64,000 bases of DNA from JAJYUU01 sp963822955 (GCA_963822955.1 CAWGJS010000002.1:310001-374000), one strand, 5' to 3'; counted from the first letter of the stretch, positions 18,234 to 27,948 are shown. Program-made: numbers and translations. Notes: a model not told the origin generated them from the letters alone.

Positions 18234-18338
18234 TTACGCTCTGGACAATTGATTGGATGACGACCAGCGAACCGCCGCAGACCATCGCTGTCGACCTAGG
18301 CGCGGCGCGATAGCGCTGATGGCACTTATCATCTTGTC

Positions 18339-18878
18339 GTGAGCATCCGGCTTGAGACGGCACGCCTGGTCATCCGCACCTTCGAGGCTCGCGACGCAGG
18401 TCCGTGGCTCGCGATGATCGGTGACCCCGAGGTCCGCCGGTTCCTCCCTGCGGGGCCAGCCCCCACGATGGAGTTAATCCAGCGCGTCATCGGCGAGCGT
18501 CAGGAGATGGAACGCGAGCTTGGCCACACGATGTGGGCCGTCGATGACAAAACGACGGGCGCGTTCATCGGGCAATGCGGCCTCCGTCCTGTCGACGAGG
18601 GAGCAGGACCGGAAATCGACCTCGCCTATCACTACACCAGCGCCTCCTGGAACAAGGGATACGCCTCCGAGGCAGCGATCGCCGTGCTGGCCCATGGCCT
18701 CGGCCCAGTCGGCCTTGACACCATCATGGCCGTCACCTTGCCGGAGAACGCCGGCTCGTGGCGGGTCATGGAGAAGGCTGGCATGCGCTACGAGGGGCGC
18801 GTCAACTACTACGGCATGGAAGGCCTGAAAAAGTACGTCGCCGTCCGGCAATGGTGGAGACCACCAACCGCCCAATGA
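18339..18878 (+). CDS. GNAT N-acetyltransferase (RimJ/RimL-like)
   Basis: A 179-residue acetyltransferase of the RimJ/RimL group. It starts with the characteristic LETARLVIRTFEARDAGPWLAM, and the acetyl-CoA-binding region NKGYASEAAIAVLAHG is at about residues 105-120. The end of the fold reads GSWRVMEKAGMRYEGR. The start is GTG at 18339 with no ribosome site, and a TATCAT element lies about 12 bases upstream, so the transcript may be leaderless. The substrate (ribosomal protein, amine or antibiotic) cannot be told. Confidence 0.88.
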   Translation: MSIRLETARLVIRTFEARDAGPWLAMIGDPEVRRFLPAGPAPTMELIQRVIGERQEMERELGHTMWAVDDKTTGAFIGQCGLRPVDEGAGPEIDLAYHYTSASWNKGYASEAAIAVLAHGLGPVGLDTIMAVTLPENAGSWRVMEKAGMRYEGRVNYYGMEGLKKYVAVRQWWRPPTAQ

Positions 18879-19091
18879 GAGCTGAGGAGGCGACTTGGCA
18901 AAGGTCCAGACTGCATTTACAGGCCGGGTCGGTGCCGTTCCTCGCAGGTGTCGGTGTCGCCCGGCAGGTTGGGTTGTTGAGACTGTCTAGTTTGCCCTCG
19001 GCGACCTTCAAGAAGATCTGGCCCGCGACCAAGGTCGAGTAGTCGTCGTAGTTCAGGCGCCAGGCTGGCGGCAGTTCGAACCGAGCGGGCC

Positions 19092-19670
19092 TCAGGCCTG
19101 GAAGGTTATGTTGTTGACGTAATAGAAAGGCGCTCCGGTGCTGTCGTTGCCTTCGAGGCTGAGTGTCTCGCCAGTTCGCTGCCATTTGCATACGAAGCTT
19201 CCCGCTGCGACTTCGCATCCGGCGGAGGTCCAGCCGTCCGACGCCTGCCAGGTCCGGGCGAAAAGCTGGTCGATGGCCAGCGGTATCGCTTCATAGGCGG
19301 CAGCAGCGCGGTCACTCTTCGTCCACGCTTGGTAAACCAGGTCCGCCGCTCCCGCCCCGCTACTGGCGCGCAGATACGCCAGTGTCAGGGCATTCCAAGT
19401 ATTGGGCCCGACGATTCCGTCGATGCTGAGGCTGCAGAAGGACTGGAAACTGCGTACCACGTTGTCAGTCTGCGGGCCGAAGATTCCGTCGACAGTCCGC
19501 CAGCCGCTGCGCGTGCGAATCTGGCTCTGGACCGCGCGTACCGCATCTCCGGTACTACCAGTGGATACCTCGATGATGACTGCCGGCCAGGTCTGGTTCC
19601 CGACCTTGCCGTCTGCTGTCAGGCCATGCTTGGCCTGGAAGGCACGCACGGCCGCTTCGGTTCCTGAGAC
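19092..19670 (-). pseudogene. Peptidoglycan-binding-domain protein, 5' truncated
   Basis: The minus-strand frame ending at 19092 encodes two PG_binding_1-type modules, the first missing its start (GTEAAVRAFQAKHGLTADGKVG) and the second complete (VDGIFGPQTDNVVRSFQ to VGPNTWNALTLAYL). A roughly 100-residue C-terminal region with WTSAGCEVAAGSFVCKW follows. At about 19670 the frame passes into a foreign sequence that, in another frame, is the front half of a VOC gene. The start codon and any signal peptide have been lost, so it is probably a fragment of a secreted cell-wall protein. Confidence 0.65.
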
Positions 19671-19870
19671 TATCTGGTTCCCCCCTCCGCGATGCGCAAC
19701 AACAGCGGGCCTGGCGCGATGCCTTCCTCCGCGCTGCCAGCCGACGGCTCCAGGCACACGTGATCCGGCTCGTCCCACGTGCGGCGCCAGGCGAGGTCGT
19801 CAGCCCAGTACGCGGCGAGCTTGCCTGGGTCAGGGCTGTCGATGCACAGGCACTGGATGGGAATGTGCAT
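19670..19870 (-). pseudogene. VOC/glyoxalase-family gene, N-terminal half only
   Basis: A 66-codon frame starting MHIPIQCLCIDSPDPGKLAAYWADDL matches the N-terminal beta-alpha-beta module of actinobacterial VOC proteins up to the LLLRIAEGGT motif. There it stops abruptly at the point where the truncated peptidoglycan-binding gene begins. The second half of the fold is missing. A deletion that joined the two genes is the simplest explanation. Confidence 0.65.
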
Positions 19871-20014
19871 GCGCTGACTTTGACCTCAGTACGGCCTGCC
19901 TGTCCATCGGAGATCGGGGCCACGACCAGCACATGCAGCACTCAAATCCTCAGTGCCTTCGTGTTCTAGCAGGCCAATCCCCCGATCCGCGGTTCCTGGC
20001 AATGTCGCAGTGCA

Positions 20015-20596
20015 CTATGACTGACCATTGCGGCAGCTTTGGCCATTCCTGGTCCGCAGCGTCAAGGAGCGGTCGACTTGCATGTGATACTGGCCGTCCG
20101 AGGTGTGGTAATACAGGTCGATTCCGCTGAATGTCCCGGTCGCGCCGGTTAGCTGGATCACCAGCACCAGGTCGACCTCGGCGGGCTTCGGCGGCGTTGG
20201 CGGGATGCGCGCGCCGTCGGCCCGTTGCCGCCGTGACCATAGCACTCCTGGCGGCAGGTCCCGTTGCGGCGGTGGATACCCTATCCGGTCGCCGTAACCG
20301 CCGCCCTGTCCGGTGTTCGGCACGGTATACGCCGCGAGCAGTCGGAGGCCGTCGATATGGGTGAAGCTGACCTTGCCGATCACCGCTGTTGTCGAGCCGG
20401 AGTTTGTGAACGCCAGATCGCTGTCCGTATAGACCGAGTGCGGGGGTAGCGGCACCGAGCACGTCGATTCGCCGATGTAGTTGCTGCCGCCGAACGGGCC
20501 AGTGTTAACGGGCGCCCCGCCGCCGCATCCAGCCAGCGAGATCGCCGCTAGCGCGGCTCCAGCGAGGGCCGCCCGCCCACACCCGTGATAGGCCAT
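20015..20596 (-). CDS. Putative lipoprotein
   Basis: A 193-residue protein starting with ATG at 20596. It has a short signal peptide and a lipobox LAGC with the lipidation cysteine at C24. The mature part begins with a Gly-rich linker and a beta-rich domain (SDLAFTNSGSTTAVIGKVSF). No known domain is recognised. It is expected on the outer face of the membrane. The family resembles small actinomycete lipoproteins of unknown function, and it has no clear operon partner. Confidence 0.7.
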   Translation of the reverse strand: MAYHGCGRAALAGAALAAISLAGCGGGAPVNTGPFGGSNYIGESTCSVPLPPHSVYTDSDLAFTNSGSTTAVIGKVSFTHIDGLRLLAAYTVPNTGQGGGYGDRIGYPPPQRDLPPGVLWSRRQRADGARIPPTPPKPAEVDLVLVIQLTGATGTFSGIDLYYHTSDGQYHMQVDRSLTLRTRNGQSCRNGQS

Positions 20597-20760
20597 GCCG
20601 AAGTCTGCCTCGCGGCTGGCACCGGCCGCCACCGTTTGGCGGTCCGGTCACCACGTAGCAGCGATATTTGTGTACTTCATCGTGTCGTTGGTGCTGCATC
20701 CGGCCTGGGGCTGGCGGTGCTGCCACGCGACGGACCGATGGTGGCGAACACGGCCTCGGC

Positions 20761-21512
20761 CTACAGCTGGGTGGCGCCGCCGTCGACGAACAGTTCCGCG
20801 CCCGTAGTGAAGGAACTCTGATCCCCGGCTAGGTAAAGGGCGGTGGCGGCGACCTCGTCGGGACGGCCGGCGCGGCCGAGCGGGGTCGGCGCGGTTAGTT
20901 CGGAGGCATTGGTCTGGTCGCCCTGAGGGAGGGACGCTCGCAGATCGTCGCCGCCAGGGGTCCCGACGGGGCCCGGAGTCAGAGCGTTGACGCGGATGCC
21001 GCGGCCGGCCAGTTCGGCTGCCCAGGTGCGGGCAAGGCTGCGGATCGCAGCTTTGGTGGCGGCGTAAATGCCCAGCCCCGGGGCGCCGCGCAGGGCTGCG
21101 CTGGAGGAGAGCAAGATCACCGAGGAGCCAGCCGACAGTAGCGGGAGTGCCTTTTGAACGGTGAAGACCGTTCCCATCAGATTGATGGAGGTTGTGCGGT
21201 CGTATCCCTTCTCCGTGATCTCGCCGAGCGGGCCGTAGCCCCCTACGCCCGCGTTGGCCACGACGATGTCGAGGTGGCCGCTGCGTTCGCCGATCTCCCG
21301 AAGACCCGGTCGAGGTCGTCGAGCTTCGACACGTCCCTCTGGATGCCGATGCCGTGGCTGCCGACCTGTTCGACGGCTGCGTCCAGCTCAGCCTTGCGAC
21401 GGCCCGTGAGGTAGACGGTCGCTCCCTCGGTGGCGAACCGCCGAGCGATGGCCCGGCCAATACCGGTGGATGCGCCGGTCACGAGGGCGGTCTTGTTGTC
21501 CAGGTGTCCCAT
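20761..21512 (-). pseudogene. SDR-family oxidoreductase, one-base frameshift
   Basis: A complete short-chain dehydrogenase split into two frames. The first frame (from ATG 21512) holds the NAD(P)-binding TGASTGIGRAIARRFA motif. The second holds NAGVGG, the catalytic Ser region (SSSAALRG), YAATKAAI and the C-terminal FTTGAELFVDGGATQL. The break is at about 21298, in a CCC run, where restoring one base would join VF to EIGERSGHLDIVVANAG. Nothing else is damaged, so this could be a recent mutation or an assembly error. If intact, it would be a 250-residue NAD(P)-dependent reductase. Confidence 0.8.
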
Positions 21513-21863
21513 CAGATTCTCCGGATTCTCGACCTATTCGTTTTTGAATACGGGAATCGCCCCTGTGAGGTTAGGGGCGGCGGTCGAAGCTAGACGGCCT
21601 TCAGCACGTCTTCGAGCGTCATCCCGACAGCTCCTTGCGCAGGGCGGCTTCGATCCTGTCACAGGCAGCGACCAACGCTTCACGCGATGCCGTAGCCCCC
21701 GCCGTGCCGGGTCCTCTGCTACTGCAAAGGCCTGCTCGTGCTAGACAACCTCAACAAACGGCTCGCCCGCGACCCGCATCGCGCTGATCCACAAACTCCT
21801 GCTCAGCGACCGGGCTATCCGGCTTGGCGCGGCAGTTCCGACGCCTTCATGGTGGTCTCCGGG
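21513..21863. other. Intergenic region without a recognised gene
   Basis: About 350 bases between the divergent SDR start and the stop of the PPOX gene. Short frames exist on both strands, but none resembles a known family. A G/C-rich inverted element lies near 21558-21580 (CCCCTGTGAGGTTAGGGG). It may contain remnants of an older gene, in line with the decayed genes on either side. Confidence 0.4.
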
Positions 21864-22328
21864 TTACTCGCGCTCGATGCGCTGGAGCCCGCGCGTGGGC
21901 GTCCACCACTCGACCACCAGCATCGTGGCCTTCTCATTGAGGTGGGTGTGCACGATCTCGGTGATGTCGGCGCGGAAGCTCTCGCCGTCCGGCCCCTCGG
22001 TCACCAGCCCGGCAGCGATCGCCCGGCCGGAGATCTTCGCCTCACCCGGCCACTCCGCCTCGGCGCCCTCGATGGGGTCGACTGTGGCGCTGTGCAGGGC
22101 GAACCGCGAATCCCGGCGCAGGTCCGCGCCCTTGCGGGCGTTCGGCATCGAGCCGAAGACCAGCTCGCCGTCCTCGAAGGCAGCCTCGATCCCGGAGATC
22201 CGGGGCGATCCGTCTGCTCGCACGGTGGCAATTGTCTTGTGCCTGTGGGCCTCGAACAGCGCACGCACTCGTTGGGCGAACTCCGGCGCAGCCTGCTCGA
22301 CGGCCTGCCATGCCGTCATGAGGCCCAT
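21864..22328 (-). CDS. Pyridoxamine 5'-phosphate oxidase-family protein
   Basis: A 154-residue split-barrel flavin-binding protein. KTIATVRADGSPRISGIE at about residues 31-48 and ELVFGSMPNARKGADLRRDSRFALH at about 74-98 are the typical strands of the PPOX/general stress protein group. It could bind FMN or F420. The true substrate is unknown, and family members include F420-dependent reductases. Two in-frame ATGs (22328 and 22319) are possible starts. Confidence 0.85.
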   Translation of the reverse strand: MGLMTAWQAVEQAAPEFAQRVRALFEAHRHKTIATVRADGSPRISGIEAAFEDGELVFGSMPNARKGADLRRDSRFALHSATVDPIEGAEAEWPGEAKISGRAIAAGLVTEGPDGESFRADITEIVHTHLNEKATMLVVEWWTPTRGLQRIERE

Positions 22329-22392
22329 GATCGCATGAGTGGCGTGCTAGCGGCCTCGGAGTTGCTGGCACGGCTGAGGGTACGGCAGAGCC

Positions 22393-23430
22393 ATGGATGC
22401 TGGAGTCAACTATCCCTGGTTCAGCTATGGCTGGGACTTCGGGGCGGCGCCACCTGGCTGGCGCGCTGGCAGCGACCCGGCCTGGATCGGGCATATCGGC
22501 GAGCACCTGCAGCAGCTGGCCGCGATCGGGATTAGCGTTGTCCGCTGGTTCATCCTCGGGGACGGCCTCAGCTACGGGACGGGCCCTGACGCGCCGAGGC
22601 CCGCTGCCCTCGCGACACGCGACAGCGCCGGCTGGACGTTTGATCCCCCGCCCCTGACCAGCGAGTTCCTGGACCACTTTGAGGCACTGCTGCAGAGCTT
22701 CGCAGCGCGGGGCGCAGGGCCACATCCTGTCCGCCTGCTGCCAGTGCTTGCTGACTACAAGTTCTGCGAGCCGGGGCTATGGCCGGTGGTCAAGCAGGAC
22801 CACAATGGCCGGCCGGGCGTCCCGGACGAGGACTGGGTCAAGGGCGGACGCGCAGAGGCCATCACCACCAACCGCCAGCAATTCATCGACCAAGTGCTCC
22901 ATCCGCTTCTCCGGCTATCCCGCCGTTACCCGGATGCCATTTACGCCTGGGACGTCTTCAACGAGCCGGAGTGGGTTACCAATGGCTGGCACCCGGACCG
23001 CGGGAACGACCACCCGGTGAATGAGCGAGAGATGCGGGCGTTCCTGGAGGACAGCATGTCTGCCGTCCGCCAGGCCGGATTCCAGTCCACAATCGGCTTC
23101 GGCCTGATCGAGACCATTCACCACGCCCGGCTCTACGCCGACATCAATCAGTTCCACCACTACACCGACGGTAGCCATGCCCTTGAGCGGAATCCCTTTG
23201 ACCCGCGCCATCCTGGCATCATCGGCGAGTTCGCTACATCAGCGGCGGAGGACACCTGGCCCGAGCTGCGCCAGCGAAGCCAGCGTGTACTTGAGCGCCT
23301 GAAGCTTGCGGAAGGCCAGGGCTATGCCCTCGCCCTGGCCTGGTCGTTCCAGGCTGAGGACCGGCACACCTCCTGGACCCCTGAGACGGAGCATGACGTC
23401 GAGTGCTTCACCCAACTACAGAATAAATAG
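22393..23430 (+). CDS. Glycoside hydrolase, cellulase-like (clan A fold)
   Basis: A 345-residue TIM-barrel glycoside hydrolase. The likely acid/base is E191 in WDVFNEPEW (strand 4) and the likely nucleophile is E279 in GIIGEFATS (strand 7), the arrangement of GH clan A. There is no signal peptide: the protein begins MDAGVNYPWFSYGWDFG, so it may act inside the cell. The GH family and sugar cannot be fixed by eye. It faces away from the PPOX gene and is followed by a methyltransferase gene 37 bases later. Confidence 0.8.
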   Translation: MDAGVNYPWFSYGWDFGAAPPGWRAGSDPAWIGHIGEHLQQLAAIGISVVRWFILGDGLSYGTGPDAPRPAALATRDSAGWTFDPPPLTSEFLDHFEALLQSFAARGAGPHPVRLLPVLADYKFCEPGLWPVVKQDHNGRPGVPDEDWVKGGRAEAITTNRQQFIDQVLHPLLRLSRRYPDAIYAWDVFNEPEWVTNGWHPDRGNDHPVNEREMRAFLEDSMSAVRQAGFQSTIGFGLIETIHHARLYADINQFHHYTDGSHALERNPFDPRHPGIIGEFATSAAEDTWPELRQRSQRVLERLKLAEGQGYALALAWSFQAEDRHTSWTPETEHDVECFTQLQNK

Positions 23431-23467
23431 CTGGCGGCCAGGCCAGGCATCCTGGCATTTTGTGCCA

Positions 23468-24199
23468 ATGGCGCAGACTCACTTCGATGAGCGGGTAGCG
23501 GCGAGATACGAAACCTACTGGCCAGAGCTGTTCGAGCCAGGAGCCATCGATCCGGTGGTGAGCTTCCTGGCCGACCTGGCCGGCGACGGCGGTGCTCTGG
23601 AGCTCGGCGTCGGCACCGGCCGCCTCGCGCTGCCGCTCAGCGACCGAGGCGTACGCGTCCACGGAATCGAGCTGTCACCAGCGATGGCAGCACGACTGCG
23701 AGCGCAGCCACGCGGCGATCAGATCGGTATCACGATCGGGAACTTCGCGACCACCACGATCCGCGCCACGTTCCGGCTCGCTTATCTGGTGCGCAATACG
23801 ATCACGAACTTGACCAGCCAGGACGAGCAGACTGAGTGCTTCCGCAATGTCGCAGCTCAGCTGGAGCCTGGCGGCAGCTTTGTGATCGAGAATTACATCC
23901 CGCAGCTTCAGCGCCTCCCGCCCGGCGATACAACGCGCGTCTTCACTGCGACTCCAACGCACCTGGGCTTCGAGCAGTACGACCTCGCTGCGCAGATCGC
24001 GGTCTCGCGGCACTACTGGCTCATCGACGGCCAGCTAGAGACGTTCTCCTCAGCACACCGCTACCTATGGCCAGCGGAACTCGACCTGATGGCGAAGACC
24101 GCCGGGATGACCTTGCGCGAACGCTGGGGCGACTGGCACCGTGCGCCCTTCACCAGCGGCAGCACGATGCACATCTCCGTCTGGGAGAAAGGCCCCTAG
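23468..24199 (+). CDS. Class I SAM-dependent methyltransferase
   Basis: A 243-residue methyltransferase. ATG at 23468 precedes the family-like start MAQTHFDERVAARYETYW. Motif I is ALELGVGTGRLALPL (about residues 43-57), followed by the acidic strand end GIELSPAM. The post-core region SFVIENYIP is normal. The same protein type is widespread in actinomycetes, and the methyl acceptor is unknown. It is convergent with the LAL regulator gene across a short hairpin region. Confidence 0.85.
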   Translation: MAQTHFDERVAARYETYWPELFEPGAIDPVVSFLADLAGDGGALELGVGTGRLALPLSDRGVRVHGIELSPAMAARLRAQPRGDQIGITIGNFATTTIRATFRLAYLVRNTITNLTSQDEQTECFRNVAAQLEPGGSFVIENYIPQLQRLPPGDTTRVFTATPTHLGFEQYDLAAQIAVSRHYWLIDGQLETFSSAHRYLWPAELDLMAKTAGMTLRERWGDWHRAPFTSGSTMHISVWEKGP

Positions 24200-24229
24200 C
24201 CGGCAACCGGTTCACACACCGGCTCCCAG
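24181..24229. terminator. Inverted repeat between convergent genes
   Basis: CTGGGAG (24181-24187) pairs with CTCCCAG (24223-24229), and the alternative inner pair AGCCGG/CCGGCT is also present. The repeat spans the end of the methyltransferase gene and the 35-base gap before the LAL gene stop. It could serve as a bidirectional terminator. Confidence 0.4.
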
Positions 24230-24234
24230 CCGCG

Positions 24235-27162
24235 TCACCGGGATCTGACTCCATTGTCGTGAGCGATCGCTGCGGCCTCGGTACGGCTGGCTGCCCCCAG
24301 TTTGGCCAGGATATTGGAGACATGCACGCTCACGGTCTTATCGGAGATGAAGAGCTCCGCCGCAATCTCCTTGTTGCTCCGGCCAGCTGTGAGCGAGCGC
24401 AGCACGTCTAGCTCACGGCTGGTGAGGATGCTCAGGGGACTGCCCGGCACCGCGCGCGAGCCGGTGCCAAGCCGGGCCCGGCGACCGAGGTCGGCGAGCG
24501 CCGCGCGCAGCCTGGTCGCGCCGAGCTCGTCAGCCGTCCCGACTGCGAGCTGCCACTGCCGCTGCGCCTCGTCGCGGTCGCCCGCTTCAGCGAGCGCCTC
24601 GGCCAGCCGCCAGCGCGACCTGGCCGTCTCGTACACGAACGCCGGGCCGAACGCCTCGAGCACGGATCGCCAGTTGGCAGCGCCATTGTCGCCGGCAGCG
24701 CGGCGCAGCTCAGCCTCAGCCCTGGCCAGCCAGCCGCGTCCCTCGACACCCAGCGCCGCTGCTGCTCGCCGCTTGCTGCTCACGCCGCTTCGCGCGATCT
24801 CGGTGAGCGACTCTGCCTCGGCGACCAGTGCATCCGCTGGCTGGCCGGCCGCTCGGGCCAGCCTGGCCAGGTCAGCAAGCGCGCCAACGCCGACAGCAGC
24901 AGGCCGAATTACTTGCGCGTCCAGATCATCGCCGGCCCACGCCGCTGCTGCTGCGACCGTTGCCTTCACCAGGTTGAGCGCGCCCTGCAGGTCGCCAGCC
25001 CAGTACGCATCCTCGGCCAGCAGGCCCCGGGCGATGTAGGCAGCCAGCTGATCGGAAGCCAGGTACTGCTCAAGCCACGCTCTGCGATCCGCCACCCGCT
25101 GGCTGCCTCTTGCCACCTCGATGAACAGCGCCATCGCCGAGAGCCGCGCCTCGGCGACACTAGCTACCCGGACCGGAAACATGTCGGCGATGTCCTGTGC
25201 GTGATCCCACTTGCCGTCGGCGTAGTGCGCCAGATAGTGCAGGTACCGCAGGTCCAGGCCATACGGTGCCATGCTCAGGCCCGCCTGGGCCGCCCGCTCC
25301 ACGCCAGCGTGCGCCAGTGTGCCCGCCTCGGCTAGGTCGCCGGACTCCAGGCTGAGCCTGGCGAGCAGCAGCCTGACCCGCAGCTCGACGCCGGCCATGT
25401 CCGTCTCGGTCGTGAGCTCCAGAGCCTTCTCGGCGGTCGACTTCGCCTCGCCGATCAGGCCCGCCCGCTCGCGGACCGAGGCCAGCGTCGCAAGGGCGTC
25501 AGCCTGCAGCCACGGGGCACCGGCAGCACTGGCCGCAGCTGCGGCCTCGACGGCGCGTGCACTTGCCATATTGGTGTCGTAGGCCAGGAGTGCCCTGGCG
25601 TGCGTCGCGAGCGCATTCGCTCGCTCCCAGCTCGGAGGGTCGGCCGACAGCACGTCGACGGCCGCCGCAGCTGTGGCGATCGCCTCCTCATCCTCGTCGA
25701 TGTCCAGCAGGAAGTAGGCAAGGCGTTCCATCGCCCGGCAGAGCAGCATCGGGTCCTGATCGGGTTGCTCGGCAAGGAACCGGTTCAGCCGCCGCAGTTG
25801 CTTGACGGCGAGCGAGACCTGTCCGGCGTCACCCGCGGTCAGTGCAGCTTTGAAGGCGAGCTTGCCCCGGCTCATTCCGCTGAGCTTCTCCGGGTCTTCG
25901 ACCCGGTCCCATAGTGACAGCGCCTGGTCGAAATGCCGGAGCGCGTCGGCGGGCGCTGCCAGCCGCCATGCCTCCTGGCCTGCCTGCACCGACGCGGCGA
26001 ACGCACCCGGAACGTCGTGGCTGGCCAGGCAGTGCAGTGCGAGCTCGGCGGCCGAGCCGGGAACCTCGGCGAGCCGCCGCTCGTCCGAAAGCAGCTCGGC
26101 CAGCCGGGCGTGCAGCCGGGTCCGCTCACCGGGCAGGAGGTCGTTATAGATCGCCTCGCGCAGCAGCGCGTGCCGGAACGCCAGTCCCGCCGCGCCGTCA
26201 GGCACCAGCAGCTGCCGCGCGACGGCATCGCGCACTGCAGCCTCGTAGTCGGCCGTTGCCAGCCCCGACGCGCGCATCACCAGCTCGTCGTCGATCCGCC
26301 GCCCCGTCACCGCAGCGGCCCGCAGTACCTGCTGCGCGGTCGGCGACAGGACAATGGTCCGCGCAACCAGGAGGTCGGCCAGGCCAGCCGGGAGCACAGA
26401 GCCCGCCGGGCAGGTGGCCAGCAGTTCCTCGGCGAAGTACGCGTTGCCCTCGGCGCGCTCGATCACCTGGTCGATCTCAGCCGGAGTCGCCCCGGCCAGC
26501 TGGATCAGGTGCTCAGCCATCGCTGCGGGATCGAGTGGCCCCACCTCGATCGCGCTCACGCTGGGCAGCCGCAGCAGCTCACCCACCACCGGGCGCAGCG
26601 GATGCGTGCGGTGCATGTCGTCCGTGCGGTAACTGACGGCCAGCGCGATCCGCTCGTGGCGCAGCACCCGGCTCAGGAACGTGACCAGGTCCCGTGTGGA
26701 GCGGTCCGCCCAGTGCAGGTCCTCGAGTATGAGCAGGACCGGGTGTGCGGCGGCGAGCTCAGCCAGCATGCCGAGGACTGCACCGAACAGCTGCTGCTGG
26801 GCGATGCCCGGCAGGTCGCCCGGCTGCCTGGTGATCTCCCCGTCCGGCAGCAGCCGCGCCAGCACTGGCCGGGTGGCCACCGCCTCGGCGAGCGGCCCGC
26901 TGCTCGCTGCTCGCAGTGCATCCGCGAGCGGAAGGTAAGGAACCGAGTCGGCAAGCTCAGCGCACCGTCCGGACAGCACCGTGAATCCCCGGCTCGCCGC
27001 GCCAGTAGCCAGCTCGGACAGCAGCCTGGTCTTGCCGACGCCAGCGTCGCCGCTGACGAGCAGGACCACGGGCTGCCCGGCCCCGGCGTCGGCGAGCAGC
27101 TTGAACATCCGCTCCAGCTCCGCTGCGCGGCCGACAAGCGATCCCCGTGTTGTATCAAGCAC
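24235..27162 (-). CDS. LAL-type LuxR-family transcriptional regulator
   Basis: A 975-residue large ATP-binding regulator. The Walker A motif GDAGVGKT is at residues 38-45 and Walker B is in VLLILEDLHWAD (about 145-156). An Ala/Leu-rich TPR-like middle region follows, and the C-terminal LuxR HTH is at about 905-970 (LTSRELDVLRSLTAGRSNKEIAAELF). LAL proteins commonly act as pathway-specific activators. It is the last of three co-directional genes with the sigma factor and PPOX genes, 62 bases after the latter. No biosynthetic cluster is adjacent, so its target is unclear. Confidence 0.92.
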   Translation of the reverse strand: MLDTTRGSLVGRAAELERMFKLLADAGAGQPVVLLVSGDAGVGKTRLLSELATGAASRGFTVLSGRCAELADSVPYLPLADALRAASSGPLAEAVATRPVLARLLPDGEITRQPGDLPGIAQQQLFGAVLGMLAELAAAHPVLLILEDLHWADRSTRDLVTFLSRVLRHERIALAVSYRTDDMHRTHPLRPVVGELLRLPSVSAIEVGPLDPAAMAEHLIQLAGATPAEIDQVIERAEGNAYFAEELLATCPAGSVLPAGLADLLVARTIVLSPTAQQVLRAAAVTGRRIDDELVMRASGLATADYEAAVRDAVARQLLVPDGAAGLAFRHALLREAIYNDLLPGERTRLHARLAELLSDERRLAEVPGSAAELALHCLASHDVPGAFAASVQAGQEAWRLAAPADALRHFDQALSLWDRVEDPEKLSGMSRGKLAFKAALTAGDAGQVSLAVKQLRRLNRFLAEQPDQDPMLLCRAMERLAYFLLDIDEDEEAIATAAAAVDVLSADPPSWERANALATHARALLAYDTNMASARAVEAAAAASAAGAPWLQADALATLASVRERAGLIGEAKSTAEKALELTTETDMAGVELRVRLLLARLSLESGDLAEAGTLAHAGVERAAQAGLSMAPYGLDLRYLHYLAHYADGKWDHAQDIADMFPVRVASVAEARLSAMALFIEVARGSQRVADRRAWLEQYLASDQLAAYIARGLLAEDAYWAGDLQGALNLVKATVAAAAAWAGDDLDAQVIRPAAVGVGALADLARLARAAGQPADALVAEAESLTEIARSGVSSKRRAAAALGVEGRGWLARAEAELRRAAGDNGAANWRSVLEAFGPAFVYETARSRWRLAEALAEAGDRDEAQRQWQLAVGTADELGATRLRAALADLGRRARLGTGSRAVPGSPLSILTSRELDVLRSLTAGRSNKEIAAELFISDKTVSVHVSNILAKLGAASRTEAAAIAHDNGVRSR

Positions 27163-27224
27163 GTAGTAAGTATCCCAGGCAGGTGCGACATATTTTCGCC
27201 ACCGCTAGCCGGGGTGAGCGACTG

Positions 27225-27923
27225 CTAGCCACGGTAAGCCTCGGTCCCGGCCCTGGACGTGATGTGCGGTGGCGGCAGCAGCCCGGCAGGCAGGGCGGGA
27301 TCTGGCACCGGCTGCTGCCAGCGTGTGTCCAGCGGCAGCTCGCCGGCCCACCGGCCGAGCTCGGCGTCCGGGCTGTCGGCGTCGTCTGGCGGTCCGGTCC
27401 GCACCTTCACCGAGCCCTCTGCCAGTGAGAGCGCCAGCAGTCGGGTCGCGGCAAGCTCCTTGCGGCTGGGCTGGCGCACGTAGTCCCACTGGCCCGGAGC
27501 CAGGTGCTCAGAGATCAGCCGCAGCCCGGCCAGCTTCTCATCGGGATCGGCCACGATCCGCGGCCGGGCGTAGATCATCGCGCTGCGGTAATTCACCGCG
27601 TGCTCGAAGACCGACCTGGCCAGCACCAGGCCGTGCACGATGGTGACAGTCAGGCAGACCTCCGCCGTGTCGGCGGCCAGGCTCTGGCTTGCCACCGAGC
27701 CGTGGACGTAGGCTCGCTGGTCGTCGAACCCGTAGACGGTCGGGATGACCATGACGCCGTGCGCGGTCTGTACCCCGAGGTGAGCGATGAACCCGGCCCG
27801 GAGGACAGCCAGCAGATCTGCCCGGTCCAGCCGGCCCTGCTCGCGCAGGCGCCGGTGCCGGGTACGCGGCGTCGCAGAGAGCGACCCGTTGCCGACAAGT
27901 CTGGCATCTTCGGTATCGGGCAC
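27225..27923 (-). CDS. Flavin-binding PPOX-family protein (NimA-like)
   Basis: A 232-residue split-barrel protein of the pyridoxamine-phosphate-oxidase/NimA-like group. Characteristic stretches are LREQGRLDRADLLAVLRAGF, VMVIPTVYGFDDQRAYVHGS and ARSVFEHAVNYRSAMIYARP. It likely binds FMN. The last 45 residues are Pro-rich and less conserved. It lies downstream of the SigR-like gene and could be part of its oxidative stress output, which is inferred from position only. An inverted repeat lies 26 bases upstream. Confidence 0.87.
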   Translation of the reverse strand: MPDTEDARLVGNGSLSATPRTRHRRLREQGRLDRADLLAVLRAGFIAHLGVQTAHGVMVIPTVYGFDDQRAYVHGSVASQSLAADTAEVCLTVTIVHGLVLARSVFEHAVNYRSAMIYARPRIVADPDEKLAGLRLISEHLAPGQWDYVRQPSRKELAATRLLALSLAEGSVKVRTGPPDDADSPDAELGRWAGELPLDTRWQQPVPDPALPAGLLPPPHITSRAGTEAYRG

Positions 27924-27948
27924 GAAACACGTCCTTGAAACCGGAATG

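Noticed and set aside
19060..19090. tRNA T-arm-like sequence (GTTCGAAC)
   Set aside because: No acceptor stem, anticodon arm or full cloverleaf can be drawn around it. No tRNA or rRNA gene was recognised anywhere in the window.
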